A DNA stretch of 15,175 nt. It comes from Nostoc sp. CHAB 5715 (GTDB lineage Bacteria; Cyanobacteriota; Cyanobacteriia; Cyanobacteriales; Nostocaceae). The stretch spans positions 1 through 15,175 of the forward strand of contig NZ_JAIVFR010000040.1 of assembly GCF_020829685.1 (NCBI RefSeq), written 5' to 3'. This document shows positions 14,616-15,175 of the stretch, piece by piece. Each line of letters opens with the position of its first letter. The stretch's first letter is position 1. Below the pieces are notes generated by a model, which saw nothing but the letters and a program-made list of their open reading frames with translations, did no database searches and was not told where the DNA came from. A program made the translations under genes and the position numbers.

Positions 14616-15175
14616 GTTCAAAATTGAGATATTAATACCATTTATTTTTGAAGATGCGTCTACAGGATTTAGGCGCATCTTCAAGCTGTAGCGGCAATTC
14701 ATGTAGACGCAAACGCGAGTGCGTCTCGTAGAGAAGCGGCTTAAGGCAGGTGTTGGTGTATCATCATCACTCACACAAGTAATTTAAGTTTCATAGAAGA
14801 AAAATGCTTGCTCTTGGAATGAAGGTGCGGGTAGTTCTACTGGCTGCTGAGGATGAGTGCGTAGACGTAGCCCGCCACAGGCATCGCTGTTGAGGTACAA
14901 TTTTTCCTGGCTTGAATTTGTCACTCCGTAAGGGTGATGCTTACGCACATCTACCTTTTACCCAACAAAGGCAGTTCTTGCAGGCATTGCTCACCACTTA
15001 AATTTATGGGGTTTAGATCAATACCGTTCAGTTAAGGCTACAATTCAACATTTACGTAGGTTGGGTTGAGGAACGAAACCCAACATTCTCAAGGTTTTGT
15101 TGGGTAACACTTACGCTCTACCCAACCTTGTATCTTAGAAGAAGTGGTAGACCGTCCCAACCTTGGTCATAATAG
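14616..15175. other. Gene-free right end with dispersed hairpin repeats
   Basis: No gene is supported. Visible are a 9-bp-arm hairpin GAAGATGCG/CGCATCTTC (14650-14682), a GCGTCTCGTAGAGAAG unit (about 14719-14736) and a GTGCGTAGACGTAGCCCGCC unit (about 14858-14877, running on to GGCATCGC). There is also a CGTAAG/CTTACG stem (14927-14945) and the GTTGGGTT hairpin at 15060-15084. These are typical dispersed Nostocales repeats. Confidence 0.7.
15060..15084. repeat. Hairpin repeat GTTGGGTT / AACCCAAC
   Basis: Eight-base perfect arms enclose GAGGAACGA. TTGTTGGGTAACAC and CTACCCAACCTTG follow at about 15098-15130, so a larger nested fold with the ACCCAACCT end (15120-15128) is possible. Confidence 0.7.

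Noticed and set aside
14650..14682. Rho-independent terminator for folC
   Set aside because: The 9-bp stem is followed by AAGCTGT rather than a T-run on the plus strand, and by A-rich DNA on the minus strand.
14804..14895. Small ORF starting ATGCTTGCTCTTGG
   Set aside because: It soon runs into the GTGCGTAGACGTAGCC repeat and stops after about 29 codons; no ribosome site or homology recognised.

Overview
The window reads as chromosomal DNA of a filamentous, probably heterocyst-forming cyanobacterium (Nostocales, Nostoc/Anabaena type). The grounds are photosystem II subunit psbY, a tocopherol cyclase, a cyanobacterial TIGR02652-type protein, many HIP1-like octamers (GCGATCGC, for example near 1118, 1427, 2670, 4026, 10489, 13630, 13887 and 14116), and the heptamer/nonamer short tandem repeats (STRR) and hairpin repeats that crowd Nostocales intergenic DNA. 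No phage, integrase, transposase or CRISPR array is visible.

Layout. 1-4101 (-) is the 5' 1367 codons of a very large signalling NTPase: a degenerate P-loop-like N-terminus, a TPR-like helical region, an nSTAND NTPase module, one membrane helix and at least seven WD40 blades, running off the left edge. 4177-5013 (-) lies just upstream of it and looks like a chimera: the lipoprotein signal and about two blades of a WD40 protein joined to the C-terminal part of what looks like an AAA-type ATPase. 5143-5754 (-) is a J-domain/TPR protein, divergent from tocopherol cyclase (5790-6884, +). A tRNA-Arg(CCU) follows at 6918-6991. A DUF433/DUF5615 toxin-antitoxin pair lies at 7313-7893 (-); the toxin frame appears to have lost its start codon. 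Then come an MscS-type channel (8236-9870, -), a 541-bp spacer with two copies of a MITE-like element, a VOC/glyoxalase-fold protein (10412-10855, -), a TIGR02652-type protein (10934-11446, -), a gamma-class carbonic anhydrase homologue (11686-12213, +), psbY (12493-12618, +) and folC (13027-14373, +). The last 800 bp hold a 21/84-bp tandem array and dispersed hairpin repeats.

The housekeeping genes (tocC, psbY, folC, mscS, gamma-CA) do not form one pathway. Spacing suggests only short units: chimera plus nSTAND, the toxin-antitoxin pair, and perhaps the VOC and TIGR02652 genes. What ties the window together is the repeat load. Heptamer/nonamer or 21-mer arrays stop within a few bases of start or stop codons at the nSTAND gene, the VOC gene, the TIGR02652 gene, the gamma-CA gene and both ends of folC, and dispersed repeats sit in frame inside nSTAND and folC. 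The best candidates for a second look are the ATPase/WD40 chimera beside the nSTAND protein, the start-less toxin, the MITE pair, and folC with repeats at its start, middle and end. I found no clearly new complete system.
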